A DNA stretch of 41,301 nucleotides. Source: CAZUZS01 sp964624795. GTDB taxonomy: Bacteria > Calditrichota > Calditrichia > RBG-13-44-9. Shown piece after piece: positions 34,437 to 41,301 of this stretch. Within the stretch, counting starts at the first letter, position 1. Each line of letters begins with the position of its first letter. Below the pieces are notes generated by a model. It saw only the letters and a program-made list of their open reading frames with translations. It was not told where the DNA came from and made no database searches. The DNA lies in contig CAZUZS010000044.1 in assembly GCA_964624795.1 (NCBI GenBank), forward strand, positions 1 through 41,301, given 5' to 3'. Made by a program: the position numbers and the translations under genes.

Positions 34437-34598
34437 AATAAAGCCCTGTCATTTATTGATTAACCTTCGACAATTTATTATGTATACCGCATCGAAATCA
34501 AGATGAAAAACTGCAAATGTTCAGGCAAAAATTCCGCTTGGCAGCAGAATCGATTCCGCACATGCAGCGTGAAATGAACTTTAAAATGAGGAGCGCCC

Positions 34599-35060
34599 AT
34601 GAAAACCTATATTTTCGAAATAGAAGATTCTTTTAACCGGCCGCTGCCGGAGATTTTCGAGTTCTTCAGCGATGCCGCCAACCTGAATATTGTGACGCCG
34701 CCCTGGCTGGAATTCAGCATTCTCACCCCGCTGCCCATAACGATTGAGAAAGGCGCGACCATTGAGTACCAGCTAAAGCTCTACGGTTTTACGGTGAACT
34801 GGAAAACCGAAATTACCCACTGGGAGCCACCCTACCGTTTTGTAGACGCGCAAATAAAAGGTCCCTACAAAAGCTGGGTGCACCAGCACCGCTTCGAAGA
34901 AACCGCTGCCGGCACTCGCATGACTGACCGGGTGGAATATGCAGTGCCGGGATTGTTCTTAGCCCCCTTCTTCCACAAACTGTTTGTGCGGCGCGATGTA
35001 GAGCGGATTTTTGCTTACCGCAGGATAAAGTTTGGGGAGATTTTTGGGGATAAGTTTTAA
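34599..35060 (+). CDS. SRPBCC ligand-binding domain protein, copy 2
   Basis: This 153-residue protein is almost identical to copy 1. It differs at one residue near the start (MKTYIFE here against MKTYVFE) and in the last few residues (GEIFGDKF here against GEIFKPW). ATG 34599 follows GAGGAG. A short stretch upstream (around CAGCGTGAAATG) resembles copy 1 but is diverged. The fold and the unknown ligand are as for copy 1. It stands 179 bp upstream of the iron-uptake operon, on the same strand. Confidence 0.85.
   Translation: MKTYIFEIEDSFNRPLPEIFEFFSDAANLNIVTPPWLEFSILTPLPITIEKGATIEYQLKLYGFTVNWKTEITHWEPPYRFVDAQIKGPYKSWVHQHRFEETAAGTRMTDRVEYAVPGLFLAPFFHKLFVRRDVERIFAYRRIKFGEIFGDKF
34632..35045 (+). 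repeat. Direct repeat unit B (414 bp), identical to 33441-33854
   Basis: Second copy of the perfect direct repeat. Together the two units flank hicA and hicB. Confidence 0.9.
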
Positions 35061-35165
35061 CATACTGATAAGACTTGCTTGAAACTAAGCCGGCAATTTT
35101 AAGACCCAGATTAGCCGAACAGGCGCCCACAATTATAAATAAACTCCGCTTATTGGTTTTTTAGC

Positions 35166-35217
35166 TTGCTTTAGCAATTAGTTGTTTTTATTATAAACAA
35201 AAGTTAAGTATGCTTAA
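35166..35217 (+). promoter_or_regulatory. Candidate promoter and DtxR-type operator of the feo operon
   Basis: TTGCTT (35166-35171) and TATTAT (35189-35194) are 17 bp apart, close to a sigma70 promoter. The palindrome TTAAGTATGCTTAA (35204-35217), with exact arms TTAAG/CTTAA, covers the expected start of transcription, 22 bp before the regulator's ATG. Metal-dependent DtxR/MntR repressors bind AT-rich palindromes in this position, so autorepression by iron or manganese is inferred. Confidence 0.4.
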
Positions 35218-35239
35218 TTAAGAGAAGGGCTTTACTAAA

Positions 35240-35896
35240 ATGAAGAACGTTTCGAAAGAAAATTATCTGAGTATCATTTTCAAGTATCGCGATGCCAGCC
35301 TGCAAATGAAGCCAAATTTAATTGCCGAAAAATTAAATGTGACCCGGGCTGCTGTAACTGATATGCTGCGAAAGCTGACAAAAGAGAAGCTTGTGAGCCA
35401 TTCCCCCTATCAAAGTGTGCAATTGACACCGGCGGGCGAGGAGGTGGCGGTGAACATTGTGCGCCGGCACCGGATTTGGGAAACGTTTCTTACCCAGATT
35501 GTCGGACTTCCCTGGGATAAAGTGCATGAAGAAGCAGAAAAACTGGAACACGCCTCCTCCGATGCGCTCATTGACCGGCTGGAGGAGATGTGCCAGTTCC
35601 CGCAATTTGACCCGCATGGTGCGCCCATTCCGGATAAAACGGGTATGCTGCCGCTGCTTGATGATTTAATGCCGCTTTCCGCCCTGAAAGACAATCAGAA
35701 TGGCATTGTAATGAGAGTGGACGATTCTGATAATAAGTTACTCAAGTATCTTTCGGATATTGGCATTTCATTGAAACAGGTAGTTCATGTTCGGGAAGTG
35801 CTGGATTTCGATAAATCCTTGCTCGTCATAATAAACAATAAACAGATCAATATTAGCGACAAACTGGCCGAGAATGTTTTTGTCCAATTGAATTGA
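35240..35896 (+). CDS. DtxR/MntR family metal-dependent transcriptional regulator
   Basis: The 218-residue protein has an N-terminal winged helix (ENYLSIIFKY, KLNVTRAAVTDMLRKLTKEK) and a dimerisation and metal-binding domain with NIVRRHRIWETFL, EEAEKLEHASSD and FDPHGAPIPD. A C-terminal SH3/FeoA-like domain covers about residues 145-218. Such proteins repress iron or manganese uptake genes when the metal is bound. GAAGGG upstream gives rather long spacing to ATG 35240. It is the first gene of the feo cluster and probably controls it. Confidence 0.92.
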   Translation: MKNVSKENYLSIIFKYRDASLQMKPNLIAEKLNVTRAAVTDMLRKLTKEKLVSHSPYQSVQLTPAGEEVAVNIVRRHRIWETFLTQIVGLPWDKVHEEAEKLEHASSDALIDRLEEMCQFPQFDPHGAPIPDKTGMLPLLDDLMPLSALKDNQNGIVMRVDDSDNKLLKYLSDIGISLKQVVHVREVLDFDKSLLVIINNKQINISDKLAENVFVQLN

Positions 35897-35965
35897 AATA
35901 AGGCACAGGCTGAGCTGTAGCGTCCAACCGGGGTACGGGCCCGGCAAACTTAATAACCTAAAGCG

Positions 35966-37003
35966 ATGGGTAATAAAATGAGCGATTCAATTCTTACAAT
36001 AATCATATTCTGTGTAATTTTGGCGATTCCAATTATCGTCTATTGGCCGCGCAGGGGACTGGCGTCCCGCCTGAAGCAGGCAAAAAAAGACAAAATGCGA
36101 ATTCTTACCGAGGACTGTTTGAAATTTCTGTTCAACTGCGAGTACCAGGAAATCTTCTGCGACCGGAGCAAAATTGCCGCAGCGTTTTCCATAACTGAGG
36201 AGGATGTCGACACGCTGCTTGCCCACCTGGAATCGGCAGGATTGGTAGATATTAGTAACCACCATCTTCAGTTGACCGAGTCAGGAAGAACATCAGCGCT
36301 TCAGATTGTGCGAATTCACCGGCTGTTGGAAAAATACCTGGCCGACGAGACCAGTTTGACTGAAGCCGAATGGCACCCGGCAGCCGAGGAAAGGGAACAC
36401 GATGTAACGGCTCAGGAAGCCGATAAGCTGGCGGCCCAATTGGGTAATCCCGTTTACGACCCGCATGGCGATCCTATTCCGACTGCGGAAGGTGAAGTAC
36501 CCTCGTCCAGAGGGGTGTCCCTTAATGAAACGGAACCCGGCACAATGGTGAAGGTGCTGCACGTTGAAGACGAGCCGCCGGAAAGGTATTCACAAATAAT
36601 TTCAGCAGAAATTTATCCTGGCGTCAGGATGATGGTCCTGAACAAAACAGCCGCGGGAATAATCTGCGAAGTAAAGGGCAGCAAGAAAGAATTTGATAGT
36701 GACACTGCTGAAAACATTACCGTAATCCCCCTGAAAAATGGTGACAGGCTTGCTATTCCCTTAAAATCCCTTTCCTCTTTAAAACTCGGCGAAGCGGGAC
36801 GCGTGATCGGTATTTCAAAAGCCTGCCGGGGACAGCAGCGACGGCGGCTGATGGATCTGGGGGTTGTGCCGGGTTCTTTGATTAGTGCTGAAATGAAAAG
36901 CGTGGGAGGAGATCCCACTGCTTATCAAATTCGCGGGGCGCTGATTGCTTTACGTAAACAACAAGCAGATTATATCAATATTGAAAAACATCCGGAGGAA
37001 TAG
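35966..37003 (+). CDS. Membrane-anchored DtxR-like / FeoA fusion protein
   Basis: This 345-residue product starts with a membrane helix (ILTIIIFCVILAIPIIVYWP) and a basic stretch. A DtxR-like winged helix and dimerisation domain follow (FSITEEDVDTLLAHLESAGL, IVRIHRLLEKYL, YDPHGDPIPTAEGE), then an SH3-like domain. It ends in a clear FeoA domain (LKLGEAGRVIGISKACRGQQ, RRLMDLGVVPGS, YQIRGALIALR). FeoA is the cytosolic SH3 partner of the FeoB iron transporter. A membrane-tethered DNA-binding fold fused to FeoA could sense FeoB or iron at the membrane; this is inference. The start could also be ATG 35978; neither has a strong ribosome site. The next gene starts 4 bp after its stop. Confidence 0.85.
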   Translation: MGNKMSDSILTIIIFCVILAIPIIVYWPRRGLASRLKQAKKDKMRILTEDCLKFLFNCEYQEIFCDRSKIAAAFSITEEDVDTLLAHLESAGLVDISNHHLQLTESGRTSALQIVRIHRLLEKYLADETSLTEAEWHPAAEEREHDVTAQEADKLAAQLGNPVYDPHGDPIPTAEGEVPSSRGVSLNETEPGTMVKVLHVEDEPPERYSQIISAEIYPGVRMMVLNKTAAGIICEVKGSKKEFDSDTAENITVIPLKNGDRLAIPLKSLSSLKLGEAGRVIGISKACRGQQRRRLMDLGVVPGSLISAEMKSVGGDPTAYQIRGALIALRKQQADYINIEKHPEE

Positions 37004-37007
37004 AATT

Positions 37008-37826
37008 ATGACTGATTTAAGTAAATGCGAAACATGCCCGGTTCACAATCCGGGAAATTTGATCCGGTTGGGAATTGATATGGAACAATTCGATTTCGTG
37101 GTTGCCCTGGCCGGGAATCCCAACACCGGGAAAAGCACCGTTTTCAATAAACTCACTGGCCTCAAGCAGCATACCGGCAACTGGCCGGGCAAAACCGTGA
37201 CGCGCGCCGAAGGTGGCTTTTCTTTTGGGGAAAAGCGCTTCAAGCTGGTTGACCTGCCCGGAACCTATTCCCTGCTGTCCACCAGCACGGATGAAGAAGT
37301 AGCCCGTGATTTCATTCTATTCGGGCAGCCGGATGTGACGGTAATTGTAGTCGATGCGACCCGGTTGGAGCGCAATCTAAATCTTGTATTACAGGTTCTC
37401 GAAATAACGGATCGAGTGGTGCTGTGTCTCAACTTGATCGATGAAGCCCGCCGGCACCGCATTCAAATCGATGACCGGAGACTGGCAAAGGAACTGGGTA
37501 TCCCGGTAATTCCAACGGCTGCCCGCAGAGGCGAGGGCATGCAGCAACTGCTCAAAAACATTCACGAAGTCGCCCTTGGCGAATTTGTGTGCAAACCATA
37601 CCGAATTAAAAGCGGGAATAAAGAGCTGAAACGCGCTGTGGAGAAACTAACCGCCAAGGTTCTGGAGCAATTTCCGGAACTGCCCAACGCCCGCTGGGTA
37701 GCACTGCGATTGTTGGAAGGAGACCAGCGAATTATCGACGCCATTAAAAATGGGGAAATCGGCAGCCTGATACGCCAAAATTCGGTTCGCGAGCCGGGTA
37801 CAAATTTGCAGTTGGAAGCGAGGTGA
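37008..37826 (+). CDS. feoB: FeoB N-terminal GTPase half (split FeoB)
   Basis: This 272-residue soluble GTPase has G1 GNPNTGKST (Lys42), an HTGNWPGKTV switch region as in FeoB, G3 DLPGTYSL, G4 NLID and G5 TAARRGEG. The guanine-dissociation-inhibitor-like helical region follows. A CETCPVH cysteine motif precedes the G domain. The start is ATG 37008, because GGAGGA lies 8 bp upstream; an earlier in-frame start would overlap the fusion gene. The protein ends at TGA 37824-37826 just before the membrane part, which continues in the same frame as a separate gene. It would gate ferrous iron transport. Confidence 0.92.
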   Translation: MTDLSKCETCPVHNPGNLIRLGIDMEQFDFVVALAGNPNTGKSTVFNKLTGLKQHTGNWPGKTVTRAEGGFSFGEKRFKLVDLPGTYSLLSTSTDEEVARDFILFGQPDVTVIVVDATRLERNLNLVLQVLEITDRVVLCLNLIDEARRHRIQIDDRRLAKELGIPVIPTAARRGEGMQQLLKNIHEVALGEFVCKPYRIKSGNKELKRAVEKLTAKVLEQFPELPNARWVALRLLEGDQRIIDAIKNGEIGSLIRQNSVREPGTNLQLEAR

Positions 37827-37829
37827 TTT

Positions 37830-39263
37830 ATGAAGGATAATATTCGGAAAGACACGGAAGGCATTCTTGCCACCGCAAATGCGCTGCGCTGGGAAGTGGG
37901 CGATGACTTTCATGACTCGCTCATGGAAGCCATTTACGAAGATGCCGCGACCATTTCCAACAAAACTATTACCCTTCCCGACAGAAGGCCTCATTTCGAC
38001 CTGGAACGAACCATCGACCGTTTGGTTACCAGCCGCTGGCTGGGATTTCCCATCATGTTCGTACTGCTTGCGGTGGTTTTTTGGTTAACCGTACAGGGCG
38101 CCAATTATCCATCCCAGCTACTTGCCTCTGTTTTATTAGATAAAGTTCATCCGGCGTTAAAAGCCGCAGCTATGTACGTTGGAATTCCGTCATGGATTAA
38201 TGGTTTGTTAATTGACGGCGGATATCTTGCGATGGCCTGGGTCATTAGCGTAATGCTGCCCCCGATGGCCATTTTCTTCCCGCTGTTCACCCTGCTGGAA
38301 GATTTGGGCTACCTGCCGCGGGTTGCATTCAATACCGACGGACTGTTCCGAAGAGCCGGAGCGCACGGCAAACAGGCGCTGACCATGAGCATGGGATTTG
38401 GCTGCAATGCAGCCGGTGTGGTCGCCACCCGCATCATTGACAGTCCCAGGGAGCGGCTGATTGCCATCATCACCAATAATTTTTCTCTGTGCAACGGCAG
38501 ATGGCCTACCCAGATATTGATTGCCGCAATCTTTATCGGCGCGGTTGTCCCGGCCCGCCTCGCCGGGATAGTAACAGCGGCCGCAGTGGTGGGGATGGCG
38601 CTGTTCGGAATCTTTCTTAGCCTGGTGGTCTCCTGGGGTCTCTCAAAAAGCGTCCTGAAAGGTGAAGCCTCAGCCTTCAGCCTGGAACTGCCGCCCTACC
38701 GGCCACCGCGGGTTCTGCAAATCCTTTACACCTCGCTCATCGACCGCACAATGGTTGTCCTGTGGAGAGCCATCATATTCGCTTTTCCGGCAGGTCTGGT
38801 TATCTGGCTGGTGGCCAATGTTCATATTGGAGGTGCCAGTATCGCCGAGCTTTTCATCAACTGGTCGAATCCCTTTGGACTGCTGATCGGATTGAACGGC
38901 GTTATTCTGCTGGCTTACATCATCGCCATTCCTGCCAACGAAATTGTAATTCCCACTGTTCTCATGCTGACTGTAATGGTAACCGGGATGCATGAAATAG
39001 GCGCCGGAGCTGGCGTGATGTTCGAAGCCGATTCGCTGGCAGCGACGTCCAATATTCTTCACGCCGGGGGCTGGACACTGCTCACCGGAATCAACCTGAT
39101 GCTGTTCAGCCTGCTGCACAATCCCTGTTCCACTACCATTTACACCATTTATAAAGAAACCGGCAGCATCAAATGGACGGTTGTTTCTACCATACTGCCC
39201 GTCATCATGGGAATTACAGTTTGTTTCTTTGTTGCCCAATTTTGGATGATGTTTGCCGGGTAA
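37830..39263 (+). CDS. feoB: FeoB C-terminal ferrous-iron permease half (split FeoB)
   Basis: This 477-residue membrane protein corresponds to the FeoB permease. DLERTIDRLVTSRWLGFPIM begins the first helix. Gate motif 1 reads MSMGFGCNAAGVVATRIID, where Escherichia coli FeoB has GFGCNVPAIMATR. SLCNGRWP stands where that protein has SCGARLP. The second gate region (HNPCSTTIYTIYKETGS) and the final helix follow. It starts at ATG 37830 in the same frame as the GTPase gene, only a TGA and TTT away. AGGTGA, which includes that TGA, is the ribosome site. Together the two halves have about 749 residues, the usual FeoB length. Confidence 0.92.
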   Translation: MKDNIRKDTEGILATANALRWEVGDDFHDSLMEAIYEDAATISNKTITLPDRRPHFDLERTIDRLVTSRWLGFPIMFVLLAVVFWLTVQGANYPSQLLASVLLDKVHPALKAAAMYVGIPSWINGLLIDGGYLAMAWVISVMLPPMAIFFPLFTLLEDLGYLPRVAFNTDGLFRRAGAHGKQALTMSMGFGCNAAGVVATRIIDSPRERLIAIITNNFSLCNGRWPTQILIAAIFIGAVVPARLAGIVTAAAVVGMALFGIFLSLVVSWGLSKSVLKGEASAFSLELPPYRPPRVLQILYTSLIDRTMVVLWRAIIFAFPAGLVIWLVANVHIGGASIAELFINWSNPFGLLIGLNGVILLAYIIAIPANEIVIPTVLMLTVMVTGMHEIGAGAGVMFEADSLAATSNILHAGGWTLLTGINLMLFSLLHNPCSTTIYTIYKETGSIKWTVVSTILPVIMGITVCFFVAQFWMMFAG

Positions 39264-39309
39264 TATTGAACACCGAACATCTTTTTTGGTAACTGCTTGG
39301 GCATTTATC

Positions 39310-39370
39310 TGACAGGATTCACAGGACAAACAGGATAAAAATAATCCGGCATTTCCTATTAATCCTGTCA
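39310..39370. repeat. Inverted repeat TGACAGGATT / AATCCTGTCA downstream of feoB
   Basis: TGACAGGATT (39310-39319) and AATCCTGTCA (39361-39370) are exact reverse complements, 41 bp apart. The left arm continues CACAGGACA; a similar TGACAGGATTCAGGACA lies at 26044-26060 at the end of the giant redox subunit gene. This is probably a dispersed repeat. It could also end the feo transcript, though only a short A/T stretch follows. Confidence 0.6.
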
Positions 39371-39423
39371 AAAATATTTACTGAATATTTGATTTCTTTG
39401 AGTAGTGAGAGATAGAAAACAGA

Positions 39424-39603
39424 CACGAGCACCGCTTTGAAGAAACCACCTCTGGAACCCGCATGACCGACCGGATGGAGTATGCGGTGCCCGGCTTGTT
39501 TTTAGCTCTTTTCTTCCACAAGCTGTTTGTTCGGCGGGATGTGGAACGGATTTTTGCTTACCGCAGGATAAAGTTTGAGGAGATTTTTAATGGCCAAATG
39601 TAA
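39424..39603 (+). pseudogene. Remnant of a third SRPBCC gene copy (C-terminal 59 codons)
   Basis: The frame HEHRFEETTSGTRMTDRMEY, AVPGLFLALFFHKLFVRRDV and ERIFAYRRIKFEEIF matches the C-terminal part of the SRPBCC proteins at 33408 and 34599. It has several substitutions but no frameshift, and stops at TAA 39601-39603. The N-terminal two thirds are absent; the sequence before it (39264-39423) is unrelated. It therefore cannot encode the domain. It is clearly more diverged than copies 1 and 2 are from each other. Confidence 0.88.
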
Positions 39604-39703
39604 TTCGCGAATAAAAAAAGTCTAAGAGCCTATAAATATTTGCATTATTCAAACTTAATGGCTGCAAAAGCATTTCCTAGTAAAAACTGTCAAAATTTAA
39701 AGT

Positions 39704-40150
39704 TCATGCCAATATCCCGCAATGCACGAGAATGGCAATAATGACAAGAAATCCGATGCAAACCAATGGTATCCAAATACCCATTAGATATGACACTCTG
39801 TACCTGGGCTTAAAGCATTCTAGCTTCATAAGGTCCGCCAATTTTGCGGCTGGATGGCTTTTCTTTTCATTGAATATTATGCGCATAATTCGGTCATGCT
39901 TCCTGAAACCACGATACAGTGATAGCCAAACGAGAAATAAAACAAATGCACCGGCGTAGAAAACTATATATTTATATAGCCTAAATGAATTGGCGAATCC
40001 GGCGGTAACAAATAATGAAAAGACCAAAAGGAAAAAATTAAATCTGCCAACAAAAAGATTTTCCATAAATGCGCGCTCGTCGCTGAGATTCCACCCTGAA
40101 GTGTTGAAGGAATTAATGAGTCGATTCTTTTCGCTTTCGATTGCATTCAT
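39704..40150 (-). CDS. Hypothetical small integral membrane protein
   Basis: I do not recognise the family. The 148-residue product has about three hydrophobic helices: NFFLLVFSLFVTAGFA (near 38-53), YIVFYAGAFVLFLVWLSL (about 61-78) and a C-terminal one ending LVCIGFLVIIAILVHCG. A basic cytosolic loop (YRGFRKHDRIMRIIF) lies between helices 2 and 3. There is no signal peptide or catalytic motif. AGGG precedes the ATG. It stands alone between the SRPBCC remnant and the HEPN gene. The AT-rich composition differs from the conserved genes to the left and suits an accessory region. Confidence 0.6.
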   Translation of the reverse strand: MNAIESEKNRLINSFNTSGWNLSDERAFMENLFVGRFNFFLLVFSLFVTAGFANSFRLYKYIVFYAGAFVLFLVWLSLYRGFRKHDRIMRIIFNEKKSHPAAKLADLMKLECFKPRYRVSYLMGIWIPLVCIGFLVIIAILVHCGILA

Positions 40151-40312
40151 GATCTTGCCCTAATTCTTTATAATCCTGACAACTATTTTAACATCAATGA
40201 TAGATATATTTAAGAACCTATCTCCCAGAAATATTTTGTAAAGTTTTTAATTGTCTTAATGTACGGTAGAAAAGCATCTTGGCACGATATCCGACGTCCA
40301 TACTCTTCCATA

Positions 40313-41032
40313 TCATGATTGTTTCCTTTGCGCCTGAAATAAAGATGCAACAAAGTGATTGTGTAAATCTACAAACAGATTAATCAATGGTTCGGCATTA
40401 TCTAAGCACCTTATTGGCATGCCTTCGGTTATTGCCGATATATATCCTTTATGTAGAAAAGCATTTCTAGCAGCGTTTGTCTCTTGATAAAAACTTATTG
40501 TGGATTTATAATCATATTTTGATCGCTTATCGACTTTTTCAATAGCCTTTTTCCATTTCATCCCCGTTAGGGAAGGAAACAACTTATCAATCCTCTGCAC
40601 TACATTAAGATTATCATGTAACAGCCTTTCTTGTACTTCAAACGGAATATCTTTCTTATCCATAATTTGATTTAAAAGGTGATTCAACAGTACTTCCGCC
40701 AACGAGCAAAATAATATGACTATTGCAATATGATGATCTTCTTTTTTTTCGGGGTTAATCATCTTCTTTTGTTCATGTCTTTCGCTTTTAAGAAAATAGA
40801 ATTCCTGCATTAAATCTAACAAGCTGAAAACATTCGTGCCATAATAAGAAGTGCTTCCTTCACCACAGAATCCACATCTCGGACATTTATATCCTACAGC
40901 GGACCGTCTCAGATCCCGATCAACGATGTAACAGTTTCTACAGATAAAGTAATAATGTAGATCAATAAGGTATCTTATGTATCTTCCTCTATCTATCGTG
41001 GCTGATTTCCCCATAACGAAATTTGTAAGCAT
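40313..41032 (-). CDS. Zinc-ribbon protein with a HEPN-like RNase motif
   Basis: The 239-residue protein has an N-terminal zinc ribbon (C31/C34 in CRNC and C50/C53 in CPRC). A helical domain follows, in which AARNAFLHKG gives Arg189, Asn190 and His194. This Rx4H pattern with a polar residue after Arg is the signature of HEPN ribonucleases of toxin-antitoxin and abortive-infection systems. The preceding helices (IAIVILFCSLAEVLLNHLL) fit the HEPN helical bundle. No antitoxin-like partner is complete in the window; the gene upstream is cut by the window edge. The start codon lacks a clear ribosome site. An RNA-targeting defence or stress role is inferred. Confidence 0.55.
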   Translation of the reverse strand: MLTNFVMGKSATIDRGRYIRYLIDLHYYFICRNCYIVDRDLRRSAVGYKCPRCGFCGEGSTSYYGTNVFSLLDLMQEFYFLKSERHEQKKMINPEKKEDHHIAIVILFCSLAEVLLNHLLNQIMDKKDIPFEVQERLLHDNLNVVQRIDKLFPSLTGMKWKKAIEKVDKRSKYDYKSTISFYQETNAARNAFLHKGYISAITEGMPIRCLDNAEPLINLFVDLHNHFVASLFQAQRKQS

Positions 41033-41084
41033 AACACTACGGGCTCTTAGCCCTGTCTATTAATTACCGATCTGGACCAGTTAT

Positions 41085-41301
41085 TTATTTGCTAAGCTTC
41101 CTACCTATATTGTAAGCATTAATAAATTTATTACCTAATTGGGAAACTTCAAAATGCAAATTGCCAGCAAGACCAAATGACTTATCAGTCACGATTTTTG
41201 TTAGACCTGATGGATACAGCGCCTGGAGAAAGGCTTCATGAGATGGACCTTTCTTTGCCAAGTTGTGCGATCCTAACATCATGTTAAGGTCCGAATAGAA
41301 A
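41085..41301 (-). CDS. C-terminal part of an unidentified protein (5' end outside the window)
   Basis: The minus-strand frame is open from the window edge to TAA at 41085-41087 and gives at least 71 residues (SHNLAKKGPSHEAFLQALYP, then GLTKIVTDKSFGLAGNLHF). I recognise no family. An internal ATG pair at 41277-41282 is possible, but the frame continues upstream without a stop, so the gene is likely longer. It ends 52 bp before the HEPN protein gene in the same direction and may be its operon partner. Confidence 0.5.
   Translation of the reverse strand, partial: FYSDLNMMLGSHNLAKKGPSHEAFLQALYPSGLTKIVTDKSFGLAGNLHFEVSQLGNKFINAYNIGRKLSK

Noticed and set aside
37824..37826. TGA in feoB read as selenocysteine or another amino acid
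   Set aside because: It overlaps a good ribosome site followed by ATG, and TGA is a normal stop in other genes here; no selenocysteine-type hairpin is evident.
1..41301. CRISPR arrays, tRNA or rRNA genes, transposase genes
   Set aside because: No regularly spaced repeats, no tRNA-like cloverleaf or rRNA segment and no transposase motif were found on reading; a dedicated scan was not possible.

Overview
The window is a chromosomal piece of a Gram-negative, probably anaerobic or facultatively anaerobic bacterium. TamA, TamB and LolA show an outer membrane. Two proteins at the left end carry a YPNPFN-type C-terminal sorting domain (type IX secretion / FlgD-Ig-like). Such tails are typical of the FCB superphylum, including lineages outside the classical Bacteroidota such as Calditrichota, KSB1 and Ignavibacteria; the exact phylum is an inference. 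Two runs of exactly 100 N (1732-1831 and 3157-3256) mark scaffold joins, so this is a draft or metagenome assembly.

Layout. 1-2.5 kb, plus strand: the end of one secreted protein, a complete FG-GAP/VCBS beta-propeller protein, and a short ORF that looks like a truncated secreted gene. 2.6-32.3 kb, minus strand: etfB-etfA-acyl-CoA dehydrogenase; a secreted S9 peptidase; tamB-tamA; two nucleotide-sugar dehydrogenases and a Wzc-like tyrosine autokinase for exopolysaccharide; ftsK-lolA; plsY-gcvT; and an operon of a NuoE-like subunit, a HydB/NuoF-like subunit, a 1244-residue flavin/Fe-S/molybdopterin-fold fusion and a small Cys-rich protein. 32.3-33.4 kb is a gene-free stretch with several hairpins. 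33.4-39.6 kb, mostly plus strand: two almost identical SRPBCC genes flank a minus-strand hicB-hicA toxin-antitoxin pair, then a ferrous-iron operon (DtxR regulator, membrane-anchored DtxR-FeoA fusion, FeoB GTPase, FeoB permease), then a degraded third SRPBCC copy. 39.7-41.3 kb, minus strand: a small membrane protein, a zinc-ribbon/HEPN protein and a gene cut by the window edge.

The most interesting system is the three-subunit soluble redox complex at 26.0-32.3 kb. A HydBC-type NADH/FMN module is paired with a giant subunit joining NuoG-like ferredoxin, GltD/NfnB-like FAD-NAD(P) and molybdopterin-oxidoreductase domains. The molybdopterin domain lacks the usual Cys/Sec metal ligand. This looks like an electron-bifurcating or transhydrogenating assembly whose partner reaction is unknown. 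EtfB carries the motif of flavin-bifurcating ETFs, so the organism may use bifurcation at two points. Other notable items are a feoB split by a single in-frame TGA, a membrane-tethered DtxR-FeoA protein, a 414-bp perfect direct repeat around the hicBA pair, and a run of twelve tyrosines at the end of the Wzc kinase. Protein assignments rest on motif recognition by eye; no database search was run.
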